Assembly (NCBI GenBank): GCA_008360975.2
Contig: CM039183.1
Coordinates: forward strand, 10,753,762 to 10,817,761
Origin: Lichenostomus cassidix
Lineage: Eukaryota; Chordata; Aves; Passeriformes; Meliphagidae
Reading direction: 5' to 3'
Length of the DNA stretch: 64,000 bases
Of this stretch, positions 1-11,200 are shown in pieces; position 1 is the stretch's first letter; each line of letters begins with the position of its first letter. The notes below the pieces were generated by a model that saw nothing but the letters and a program-made list of their open reading frames with translations, had not been told where the DNA came from and made no database searches. A program made the position numbers and the translations under genes.

Positions 1-3000
1 CCAGGCTCCTCGCTGTGGTTGAGGCCCATTTATGTAGCCCTGCCCTCTGGCTCAGGTGGTGCCCAGCTGTGATGATGATGATGATGGTGATTTGGAAGCT
101 TTCTTCCCCCGGCACATGGTGTCCTACTCTGCCCAGAGCCCAGTGATCACACGAGCTGAGCGAGGCAGGGAGCTTCCCAAGCCACGTGCCCACCTCTCAT
201 GGCAAGCTGTAACTTCAGCTAATTAAGTGCCTGGCTGACAGGCAGATGTATGAGAAATCAGCGTGGCAGGGTTCTGTGGGAGTGTGTGCTAGGACAGGCA
301 GCACTAATGGACGTGGCTTTGCAATGTCACCTCCAGAGCATGTGTCCCTCATGGCTGTTCCCTCACTGTCATTGATGGCCCTCTGGGTGCTGCTCTCCTG
401 GGACATCAGAGCTGGCAGCACCAGGCAGCAGGACCCACTCCTGACTGCCCAGCCTGCATGTTGTAGCTGTGAATCTGCACTTGAACATCCTCCAGGCTGT
501 TCCTGTAGCTCTCCTGGGTGGGAGCTGGATGGGTGACAAGCTGCAGAAGTGCATCATTCCCTCTACTGATTCAGAAATAAGTGTCTGTGCAGACAGCAGC
601 ATCATGCCACGTTCTCATGGGCAAGCTTGTTACTGACTGCTCTGACTGCTGCTTGTGTGTTTGGAGATTATCATTTTCCTGGCCTGCTGGAGACACCATC
701 ACTGACTGTGTGCAGAGCTTCTTGGCTATTCCAGCTCTGGCATGACTGTGGTTCTGAAAGAGAGCTCAGGATGTGAGTGCTGGACTTGAGACATAGCTGC
801 TCCTGGAGATCTGACCCTGTCAAGAAGTCCCCTGGAGGATGTCCCCTGTCCTCCAGCATGTCCTGCCTGAATCTTTCCAGAGCTGACTGCTGATGCCCTC
901 CAAGCTCCCATGGCCCTTGCAATGCTGGTTGCTCATCTGAGCCAGGAGAGGGATTTCTGCCATTTCATGGAACTAAGCTGTACAGTGTAGATTGGAAATG
1001 GCAGGATTTTTGCAAGTATACTCAGGATCTCCACAGGTGTGCCATGACTGCGTGGATATTCAGGTTCAAAATTAATGCAAAGCTCCATGGAGATCCACAC
1101 CAGTCATTTCTGATGCCATTTGATCCCTTGAGAGAATAGGCCAGTGGAGACAGGAGAGCTGGGAGTCCCAAATCCTTACATCTTAGCCCCATGCTGAACC
1201 CATCTTCTTCTCTCCTGTGGTTAAAAAATACTTGTAGAGAAATATTTTGCTGCTAGTCTCTGTCCTGCTCCTGTCACCTTGAGATTGCTCACAGGATCCC
1301 TTCCCCAGCTGGCATTTTGCTCTGAGCGTTGGTTCTCTTCTTGCCCTGCCTTTGCCATTGTAGCAGCTCTTCCCTTGGTGCAGCATCCCTAGAGCATCTC
1401 CAGCCAAGGGGACTTTTCCATGGGCTGCTGTAACTGAGGGTTGTGTGGGAATGCTCTCATGGAAGACCTCTTCAGTTCGAATGGAATAGCTTGGTTTGAA
1501 ATGGAAACTAAGTCCTGATGGAGAGCATGGGATTTGGAGTGAGGACTGGGAGCTTTGTGTGACACATTCCCAAAGACACCACCCTTCTCCTGCTGCTGTA
1601 GGGTGTCTGCAAGAGGGGAAGAGCTGGAGCTGAAGTTCTGCAAGATGTGTTTGCTCCTTGATTTCCAGTACACGGAAATGAGGTGAAATTCATTCCCTCA
1701 GCAACTGCCTTGACTGCAGACTCAGGGAATTGCAATTTCTGGTACAGAAGTGCAGACAGTCGGATGGGGCATAGATGCTCTCAGTTTTCTTGCCAGAGCA
1801 GGGCTCTGTATTGACCCCAGATTCCCATGAAGTGAAGAAAATGTGTAACGGTTTAGAGATTGCTTAATCTTCTGCTTTAACCCTTTGGTTTTTTCCCTGT
1901 GTACTGTGGATTTGGGACTCCTGGATCCTGGCCTTGCAGTGATGCAGCTTGGGGGGTTTCAGGATGCTAATAAGTGTCCCTTTGGTTTTCTGAGAGAGAA
2001 GCAAACCTTTTCTTGTTCTGAGAGAGCCCCTGAGCCACGGGAGAGAGAGAGAGAGAGATTGTAAACACGAATTTCATGATGTACATGTGCTGTGGGGACT
2101 TTGGTCTCCCAATCCCACTGTGTCCAGCTGGGGAATTCCAGGGACAGGGAGCTCAGATGCTGCACCCAGTGCTGTGGTTGCTCTGTGAGCCTCAGCCAGC
2201 TGTCCTGGCTCTGCCCACACTCCACCTCATTCCCAGCACCACCTGGAATGCCAGGAAAGCCCGTGGTGGCTCAGTGCCACCACATCCTCACAGCCACAGC
2301 TCATCTCTGCCTGGGAGAGCAGCGAGAAGCAGGGACCACCTCAAAGGGACCAGCAGGAGCAGGGGGACCCCAGTGCCTGTCCTAGGCTGCTGTAGAAAGC
2401 CATCCTCACTCTAATGCAGGATAAATGGTTCCGTTTCCTGACCCTGCTCCTTTGCAGTGACCAAGCCCTGCCATGTGTGTGCAGAACCCTGAAAAGGGGC
2501 TCTGTAGCAGGCAGGAGGCTGTGATGGAGATCAGGCATGCTCTAAGAATAGCCTGGGTTATTTTCACATCCTTGCTGTTTCTCAAACACCATTAGGAGGT
2601 AATCCTTTTCTCCAGGATTGCAGTCTCATCCCGGGGACAAATTTGCCTCAGCAATTCTCGCTGATTGGAAATTCACCCAGAGAGCAGACTTGCCATTTGT
2701 TCTGCCTCCCCTGTTCTCCCAGCAGCTTTGTGTGGCAGAAAGAGCAGCAGTGCTCAAGTCTACCCAACACAGGGCACTTGTTCACACCCTGGAATGATCC
2801 CTTGGAAAACTGCATAACACCACCACCTCCTGGCAGTGGCACTTAAAGCCTCATTATTCTGCATTATTCAGTGAAGTCCTATTGCTGTTGCATCTAAGCA
2901 GCAGAAATATATTTTTTAATTGGCACCAAGCCAGAGCACACCCATAGGAAGTTTATGTCTTGATGCCTTTGCTGCACTCAGAATTTAAGAATGCACCTCT

Positions 3001-5049
3001 CTTAATTAATTTTCCTGAGGGGTTTTTTCCCTACATGAGGCCAGGATGCAGTGCACATTTTAATGGGAGTTGTCATGAAAATTATTGATTTTGTTAGTAA
3101 TGTTTCTGAAATTGTGCCATTCTGGTAATTCTATCAAGTTCTCTTTGAAAGCTTAACTGAGAGCATTTTTATATCCTTCATTAGTTTTTTAACACATGAT
3201 AATTCCCCTAACTCATCAATGCAAAGCAAGATCAGCTGCCTGCTTGGTAACCATTTTTCCTGTGTACAAACCTATTGCAGCAATAATTACAAACTGAACA
3301 AATTATTACAGATATTCATTATAAAGTACAATTACACTGAGCCGTGCTGCATTGTTACACTTTCCACAGCCATCACTTGCTCTTGAGTAAATGGTTTCAT
3401 TAAAGGCATGAAGGGCAAACTTAATACACTTCTGACTCACGGCAAACAGTGCAAGAAATCATCCTGGCTGTTCCTCTGAGTGCTTGAGGTGTTTACCCTG
3501 AATGAGCAGAAAATGTTGCCTCTGCTGCCAAATACTTGTCAGCTTAACAGAGGGGCTCTGGGTGGCCAGTGCAGATGTGCAAGGAGGGGAGAAAGCCAGA
3601 AATTACAGCAGCGTGGCCTCAGTTTCACTCCCCTAGAGCGTGGCTTCCTTCCATGTTTATGGGTTTTCAGTGCTGGGACCTGCCAGGAGCAGCAGAACCT
3701 CCTTCATCATGGATTGGAGCAGCCTTGGGGCTGCTTCAGCTTGTGCTGGCTGCTCGTGGAGGGTGCAGAGAGCCAGGGATGGGACCAGAAACATTTCTTG
3801 GAAGGACAGGGCAGACAGGCTTGGGCAGGGAGGGAGCACTGGGGAAGCTGGTTCAAGTAAGAGCATTCACAGGAGGGCAGTGCTGTCAAGTGAGTGTGGG
3901 GGGAAAGGAAACCAAGCCAGAACGTTGTCACTGCTTTGGCCTTTTGTTTTGTGCTGTTACTCCTTCTTATTTCTTGTCTGGATCAAGAAGAGAGGCAGGA
4001 GGAGGTCCTGTCCCCACAGCAGTGCCATGACAGTGAGCAGAGCCTCCAGGGAGGAGCAGAGGCTGCTGGATTTCTGTCTCCTGTCTTGTCTTTGCAAGGA
4101 CTTTGCACTGTAGGAAGGACCACAGTAGCACAGGTCCTGCACCCCATGTTTGTACCCCAGGTTTGTTCACCTTCTGGTGGGCAGCTTTCAGCCATTTCTG
4201 TGAGTCCCTGGAAAGAGATGAAAATTTTCTGTGCCTTTTTTTTTCCCCTGGAAGAGCAATTTTTGCTTTATTGGGTGGCTCAAGGAGCAAATCTCTCCTG
4301 GTGGCTACAGCCTCCTTCAAGGCTTTCAGCTTCTGTGGTGCTGTCCTTGTGGCTGTGCTCTGAGCAGTGACTCTGCCTTTGGAGCTGTCCTGGTGATGCT
4401 CCAGGGGCAAATTCAGCATCTCTGGGTCATGTGAGAGGGAATTGCTGCTTGACTCTCCAACAGGAGAGGGCTAAGCCTTGAAGGGAAAGGATGTGCTGCT
4501 TGTAATGTAAAATTTAAAAAGTAATAGCTCATATCAGTGAGGTTTTTATCACCCTGCCCTAACCAGAAAGGCCATTTTTCCTTTACATTCCCTTCACAGA
4601 AAAAGCCCTGACTCCAACATCCCTTTCAAGCCTGTAAATTAGAGCCTCCAAAGCCCAAACTGAGCAGCTGATCATGATGTTGCTCATGAATCTGCTGAGC
4701 CTGGGGAGACAGAGCCTCTTCCATGCCCAAGCTTGAGCAGTGCATCCTGCTTCCAGGGCCTTGGTGTGTGCTGGTTCCCAATGCTTGTGCCTATGCCATG
4801 TGTGCAAGCTGTCAAGGGGCTGTTCTGTACCATAGGTTTTTGGAAAAGGACATGTCTTGCCAAGACACCTCTCGGGAGGTTGTCCCTGGCTGTGTCACAC
4901 CCAGCCATGGCCTCAGGCCATGCCAGGGAGGATGGCACCTGCAGGCTGCTGGTGCTCTGACCCTGAGGTCTGTGCCCATCCTGAGGCAAGCTTGGCCCTT
5001 TGCTTTTGGCTGTGCTGTCCCTCCAGCCTGTGCCACCAAAACCACTGTT
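1..5049 (+). other. Intron upstream of NCX1 exon A; no gene seen
   Basis: By gene structure this stretch should be part of the long intron between the large second exon of the sodium/calcium exchanger gene and exon A. The open frames here are short, occur on both strands, and resemble no protein I recognise. It holds a small GAT microsatellite near 71-86, a GA microsatellite at 2041-2058, and an unusually AT-rich block at about 2840-3470, treated separately. I see no exon with convincing splice sites and family similarity. Confidence 0.6.
2840..3470. promoter_or_regulatory. AT-rich candidate conserved non-coding element
   Basis: This block is clearly richer in A and T than the DNA on either side and contains many ATTA/TAAT cores, including TTAATTAATT near 3003. 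Such homeodomain-type cores are common in vertebrate developmental enhancers. No coding potential is visible. The reading as an enhancer is inference from composition alone. Confidence 0.25.
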
Positions 5050-5180
5050 TTTCTGTCCACAGCCCCCTTCTCCTGCTCTTTCCACCCTCCTCTGCTACCT
5101 TCTCCTGTCCTGCTCCCTGTTTCCCCTCCTCCCTTTTCCCCCCTTACTCTTGAATCTCTATTTCTTCTTCTCTGTTCCAG
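5050..5180 (+). promoter_or_regulatory. Extended polypyrimidine tract before exon A
   Basis: About 130 bases of nearly continuous pyrimidines, with repeated TCTT and CTTCT motifs, lead into the CAG acceptor of exon A. Tracts of this length commonly bind PTB-type splicing repressors and occur at regulated exons. That exon A is a regulated alternative exon fits this, but protein binding here is inference. Confidence 0.4.
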
Positions 5181-5287
5181 CAAAATGATATCAATCAAGG
5201 TGATAGATGATGAGGAGTATGAGAAAAACAAGACCTTCTACCTAGAGATCGGGGAGCCCCGGCTGGTGGAGATGAGTGAGAAGAAAG
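5181..5287 (+). CDS. SLC8A1: NCX1 alternative exon A
   Basis: This 107-nt exon encodes a CBD2 segment beginning KMISIKVIDDEEYEKNK and ending VEMSEKK. It is flanked by a CAG acceptor and a GTGGGG donor, which departs from the consensus. It has the same entry and exit phase as exon B, as expected for mutually exclusive exons. In mammals exon A is used in excitable tissue (heart, neurons) and leaves CBD2 able to bind Ca2+; the acidic DDEE cluster kept here agrees with that. Confidence 0.9.
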
Positions 5288-8200
5288 GTGGGGGACGTGC
5301 TGAGCCCAGCCTGTGTGTCCCTGTCTGCCTCACTCATGTCTGGCACCTGCAACACCGAGCTCACATCCCCAGTGCCTATGGAAAAGGGCAGGAGCAAGGC
5401 TGCTCCCCATCCCCCCAGACCACTGAGGCACAACCTCAGCCGGGTGGTGAGGATGCTCCTGCCCTTCCCCATAAGCCCCAAGGGGGATGTGCAGCCCTTT
5501 CCCCCACCCAACCATCTCTGTCACCACAGCACCCGGGCGGACGTGACCTGCATGCGTGTGCGACGCCAATCATGTGTTTGCCTTTGTCTTGTGTTCCCAC
5601 AGGAAATTCATTACCCTTAGAGTACTTGACCGTGAGGAGTATGAGAAAGAGTGCAGTTTCTTCCTTGTGCTTGGGGATCCGGTGTGGCTACGACGAGGAG
5701 TGAAAGGTGTGAGAGTAAAACCAGACCAGCTCTCGAGACGCTGCCGCTTTTCTCTGTGTCTCCCTACTCTCACACTCCTTTCTCCTCGCACTTTGGCTCC
5801 TGGCCGTTTTGCCCTCCCTCCTTCAAAGCTTGGCCGCTGCACCTTTTTGCTCTGTTTTCTTTCCTCTTTCGTTTGGAGAGGACTCCATCCCGCTCAGAGG
5901 GGCCCCAGGGAGTGAGGGGTGCTCCTGGGTGAGGAGCATCTCCAGCCCCCAGAGATATTTTGGGAATACTGCACTGCAGCCGCACCTTCATTTGATCAAG
6001 AACATCCAGCCTCGACAAGTGAAAAGGGCAGCGCTGCATCATTTTTATCAGAAGATAAAACAGCTTTCGCTTGAAATAAAATGCATGGCCAGAGCAGTAA
6101 TTTTAGCCTTTTTACACTGGCACTAGGATCTGAAAATAGACAAAAATCACAGCCCAAGTGGGTAATGCCATGAGATGCAATCAGTTTAGGTAAATCAGGT
6201 TATGCTCAAATGAAGTTTCACGGCTCTGCATTGCATAATAGCTTCTCACAGGAATAATAAAAACAATTTCCTCTTTCATCACATTCCTAAACCAAATGCT
6301 AAACTTCCCAAAAAGACAGAGTTCACCTATTTCCCCGTGCATTTTTTTTTTCTGCTAGAAAATTAAGTGAGGATTAATGGCAACAGCTGATTCTGCACAC
6401 TATTGGTGGCTGAGCAAGAAGCAGTTTTAGAGTTACTTAAGATATGGACCATCATTAAAGCCTTTGTAGAAGATTGGTCTGTCTGCCCTGGAGCTGCTTT
6501 CTAGCTCCTGGGACATCAGCTCTCCCTCCAGCAGGCATGGGGCTGTAATACATTATTTGATGAGCACAGAAAGAGCTCTCAGTGGTCCCCACACTGAGTG
6601 GGACATGCCACATCCTTCTTCAGCCCAGGTGCTAAGTCAGCTGCATCATCCCCTCCATCAGCTTCCCTGCTGGCTTATGGGACTACCTAGCAAAAGCTGG
6701 GCTGAAAAACCAGACACACTGGCATGACTCAGGCGCTGCAGGTGGGCTCTGCGTCTTTAAATGGTGCTGGTGGCATCTGTGGAGCACAGACAGCACTGCC
6801 AGGATAAAGTTACACATGGGCAACTCAACTCAGCAGCTCCATCCTTGCCCACAGGGGCCAGTGTGGGCTCAGCTTTGCGAGTCCAGCTGGAGCAAATATG
6901 CTTTCCAGGTCCAAGGTTTAAGAATTGTGGTCCCAGTTCTGGAGATCCCAGCTGAAAATTTTAGCTAAAAATAAAAGGAAAAGGAAATAAACTTTCTCAT
7001 CTTCCTCATCACAAAGATAGCTGAGGAAACCTGAGACAAGCTCAGCTTTGCAAACTTGCTAGCTGGAAGGCAAGGCAAATCTTTAAAGGACTATTTAAAG
7101 CAGCTATTTGCTGCTTTGGCCATGCAATTTTTTTTTTTTTCTTTAAACTTGTTTCTTTGTACTCGGTTTTGTACAAGAAGCAGCGAGGCAGGAGGAGCAG
7201 TGTCCTCAGAGAGATGAGGGCATCTCTGAAATGTCACCCCTGGGCTGTGGTGGGGCCCAAGATCCACCAGGGCACTGAGGGAGAGGCTTTTTCTTTCATT
7301 TTGGAGACCTAAAATGCTGTGCAACAAGATCCTAGAGCCAAGCCTTGCCACAGCCTTTTCTTCTCTCATTGTCCATGCCAAAAGTGCAGCTGCAGCAGGA
7401 GCCTTTGCTCCCCATCAGGCAGCTGGAGGAGGTCAAAGCCAGTAGCTGCTGCACATGGGACATCTTGTGTCCCCCCGGGGCAGAACTGCCTCCGAGACCA
7501 ATGGAAGATCTTGCACATACAATTCAAAGGGGGAAAATGAATTTTTTGGAGTGTGTCTTTTAATCCCATATCCAACCCATGTTTGCAGTGGTTTTTTTTG
7601 TTTTTAATCCACAATCCCATGAAACCTTTCTGTTCCTTTATTTTTAGTGTCTTTCTCTTAACACTAACGGTATCCTGCAGCTTTACAGATCTGAAATCTC
7701 TGCCCTGGGATCTGGTGTCTTTCTGTGGATATCCCTTTTGGTTTCATTATTCATTTACTTTTCTTCTTCTGTGTTTGTCTCTGTCTCCTTCACAGCCCTG
7801 TTGTTGAATGAGCTTGGTAAGCGTGCATTCATTCTTCCTTTCCATTTTTCCGGTTTGCGTATTTTTGGAAGACAGTCGATTTCGCTTGATGTTTTTCTTT
7901 GCTCACAGCATTCTCTTGTAGGGTGGCCAGCACTTTTTAAGTCAGCTCAGGTACCTAATGTCCCATTTTTCCCTAGAGTAAAACCCCAAGGTGACCAATA
8001 TTAACAAGTGGTGCATTTTTGGGGGTGGTGCTGCCACAGCCAGGGTAAATCTGCCAACATCCTGAGATACAAACCTGTGCCATGCAAATGAACCCATCAC
8101 CTCTAACACTGGCATGGCAGAAACAGGATTTCCTGGTGACTTAAGGATGTTTGTGGCTGGACAGGAAAGGCAGCCCATCCTTTTTGAAGAGACAGTACAG

Positions 8201-11200
8201 CCTTTGCCTCCAGTCCTGGGGAGACTTAGAGCCTAACCAGTTTTTAATTTCTTTGCTGGCCACTTCCAGGATAGGGCAGCTGGGAAGGGGAGCAAAGCCA
8301 CCCTAGTTCCCCAAAGCACCCACAGCCCAGGGGCAGACTTGCATTGGTTTCACCCCTTCCACAGCACATAGTGGACACTGAGGGGTGGCAGCTTGCAGAT
8401 GTGGGTTGAAAAACCTGTGTTCAGGTGTCCCCACACTATCCCTGGGGAGGTGAGCTGGGGAGCAGCTCCAAGTGGGGCAGGGAAGGACCACCATGTCTGT
8501 GTTGATGTGCAAATGCTAATCCTCATTTATTCTCTCTCTCTCTCCCTTTTTCTCATTTTTGGTTTCATCTAGGTGGCTTCACCATCACAGGTATGGATTT
8601 CTACTCTTCCCCTGTCCCCTCCTTCCTTTCCCTTAATGGCCATATGCTCACCCTGCTCTTTCCTCTTGGTTTCCTCTTTGCTTTTGTTCTGTCCTGGAGG
8701 GAAACTCTGGAATGGTAAGAAGGCAATGAGCCGCAGCCTCCCTGCCCCAGCCGGTCCCATTAACACCGTGTCCTCTCACAGAGTGCTCTGCCTGCCACAC
8801 ACACCTAACCCCACCTCGGGGAGGGTGACCTGCCACCCCTGAAGGGACAAGCAACCCCACTCCATCTGTCAGAGCTTCTCCACTTGGTCCAGTCGTCCCC
8901 TCCCTGCACACAGGGCTCTGTCCTCACCTCCCAGGCTTCAACCAGGTGCCCAAGCCCTGCAGGAGCACTTCAGATGTGCAGCCCCTGCCCTTCCCACCAG
9001 AAAAACCCAGCAGCAGGGCTGGCTCATCTGCCATTAGCCAGCCAAGCCTCCCTCATTCAGCTGAGCAACACAGGACGAGAAGGTCCTGGCTCCCACATGT
9101 TGCAGAGCTGCCCCTCAGGAGCTCTGGAAACATAATTCAGACATAGGAGGATCTGGCTCCAAGGTGGGTCCCTTTGGCCAGCAGGAGGAGAAGGGATTTT
9201 CCTCAGCTCAGTGCCACCTGAGCAGACAAGGAGCAGCCAGCAAGGGAGCAGCACTAACCCGTGTGACATGGGAATGGAGTGTACTAACTGCACGGGGATG
9301 GCTTGTAGTCCCCCCTGCTGATCTCCTGCTGATCACTTTAATAGGTAAACCTGTCTTCAGGAAGGTCCAGGCTAGAGATCATCCTCTTCCTTGCACCGTG
9401 GTCTCCATCCAAGGTACCTGCAGTGTGGCACTGTGTCAGTCTGACACGGACTGACTGAGGTGTTTGCCTGCTGACAGATTAACTCCGTCCTTTTTAGCCC
9501 TGATGTTCTTCTGCCCATCCCTCAGGTGGACTGGAAGGGAGTTCAGTGGGGTCTGCTCCAGGGACAGTGACAAAGCATGTGCTGCCTGCAGTCCCCATGC
9601 CCCAGAGGTTGCACAGATAACAGCAGAGGTGCAGACCTGCTCCACTGCTCTTGCAGTCCCTCTGCTGCCTCCTCTTTCAGTGTTTGGAGCCAGGCACTGG
9701 GCTGGGGATGACTTCTCTCACCTGTATTGCAGTGTTGCTTCCTCCAGCCCCACCATCACAGCAGGCATTAGCTGCCAGCCCCCTGTCCTTGGCAAAGCCC
9801 TGCTCAGAAGGAGGCAGAGCCAGGAATTCATATCCATCTCAGCCCTGGGGCTGCTGGCAGTGCTGTCTGGTTGTAACAGGCTGGTGGAATTGTCCTGCCC
9901 ATACCTCAGTGCAGACGTGGAGCTCTGGGAAGTGGAGCAGCCTTAGAGATCTTTCCCCTTTCCACTATCTCTGTGGGAGAGCCAGCAGTTACCAAGCAAT
10001 AAGCTGTTCCCCAGCCCCAGGATGAGCAGGACTCCTCCTGAGGTTGGATGAGTTGCAGAACTCTTGCTAGCATTTCATAAAACTATCCTGTCTGTCGCTC
10101 CATGAACTCCTTCTCCACTGTTCTGTCACTCACGCTCCCACCTGGAGATTTCCTGGCCTCCCCCTCTGTCAGGAAGCCAGATCCAGAGTGACCAGCTGGG
10201 CCTGGTTCACCCAGGGGCTCTTTGCTTTGCAGAGGAGAATGAAGAAAAGCAGCCACTGACCAGCAAGGAGGAGGAAGAGCGTCGGATTGCAGAGATGGGG
10301 CGCCCAGTCCTGGGGGAGCACACCAAACTCGAGATCATCATTGAAGAATCTTATGAGTTCAAGGTACTGTCTGCATCATCTCACCCTGGTTTTCCTCCCC
10401 CCTGGCTGGGGACCCTCCTTTTGGGTTTGCACAGCATTGGGAGGCACATGGTGATGGTATTGGAGCAAAGCGAGGCAGTGCATGGAATCACACACAATGC
10501 AGGGACTGGGATTGCTGCAGGTTGCTTTGAAACATAACCTTGCTCTCACAGTGAGTTCTGCATGCTGGTCCTACTTACAGGCAGCCTTGGGTGAGCCCCA
10601 AGCCTTGGCTGATACCCCAAATGCAAGTAAGGGTTGTGCAGCTCAGCTTCTGTGAATGCATGTGCCAGGCCGAGAACTTAAAACTGAAAACTCCATTTTT
10701 CTGGAGTATAAAAAAATAACAGGCCACTTGCTGTGGCTCTGGGGTGGTTCAAACTCCCATCCATGTGCAGGTTTCAAAAGGTCTTTTTTAGCAGCAGCGA
10801 AGGGAATTGCAGGTACTTACATTTGGGGCTCTTGAGCTTAAAATCCGCTAAGTTTGTTCCATAAGCACACGGCTGTAAGCACTGGCACTGGTGGGTTTTA
10901 GCCCCATTTCTCCAGGCCCTCACTCTCTGCTCTGCATCTCCATCCACAGAACACGGTGGACAAGCTCATTAAGAAGACAAACCTGGCGCTGGTGGTTGGC
11001 ACAAACAGCTGGAGGGAGCAGTTCATCGAGGCCATTACTGTCAGCGCGGGTGAGTTTGGGCCACAGCTCCAGGTGAATTACGATCACCCTCGCTCACGTC
11101 TCGGCTTGGCTGCATCACTAACACAGACTGTAGTGGAGCAGCAGGAGGCAGAACAGGTGGCAGAGTTATTTACAGTGCCTGCATAAATAAGGCAGCTGAT

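Noticed and set aside
4723..5703. A single plus-strand open frame of 326 aa
   Set aside because: It runs through intron, exon A, the next intron and exon B in the wrong frame. The real exons are delimited by splice sites and family similarity.
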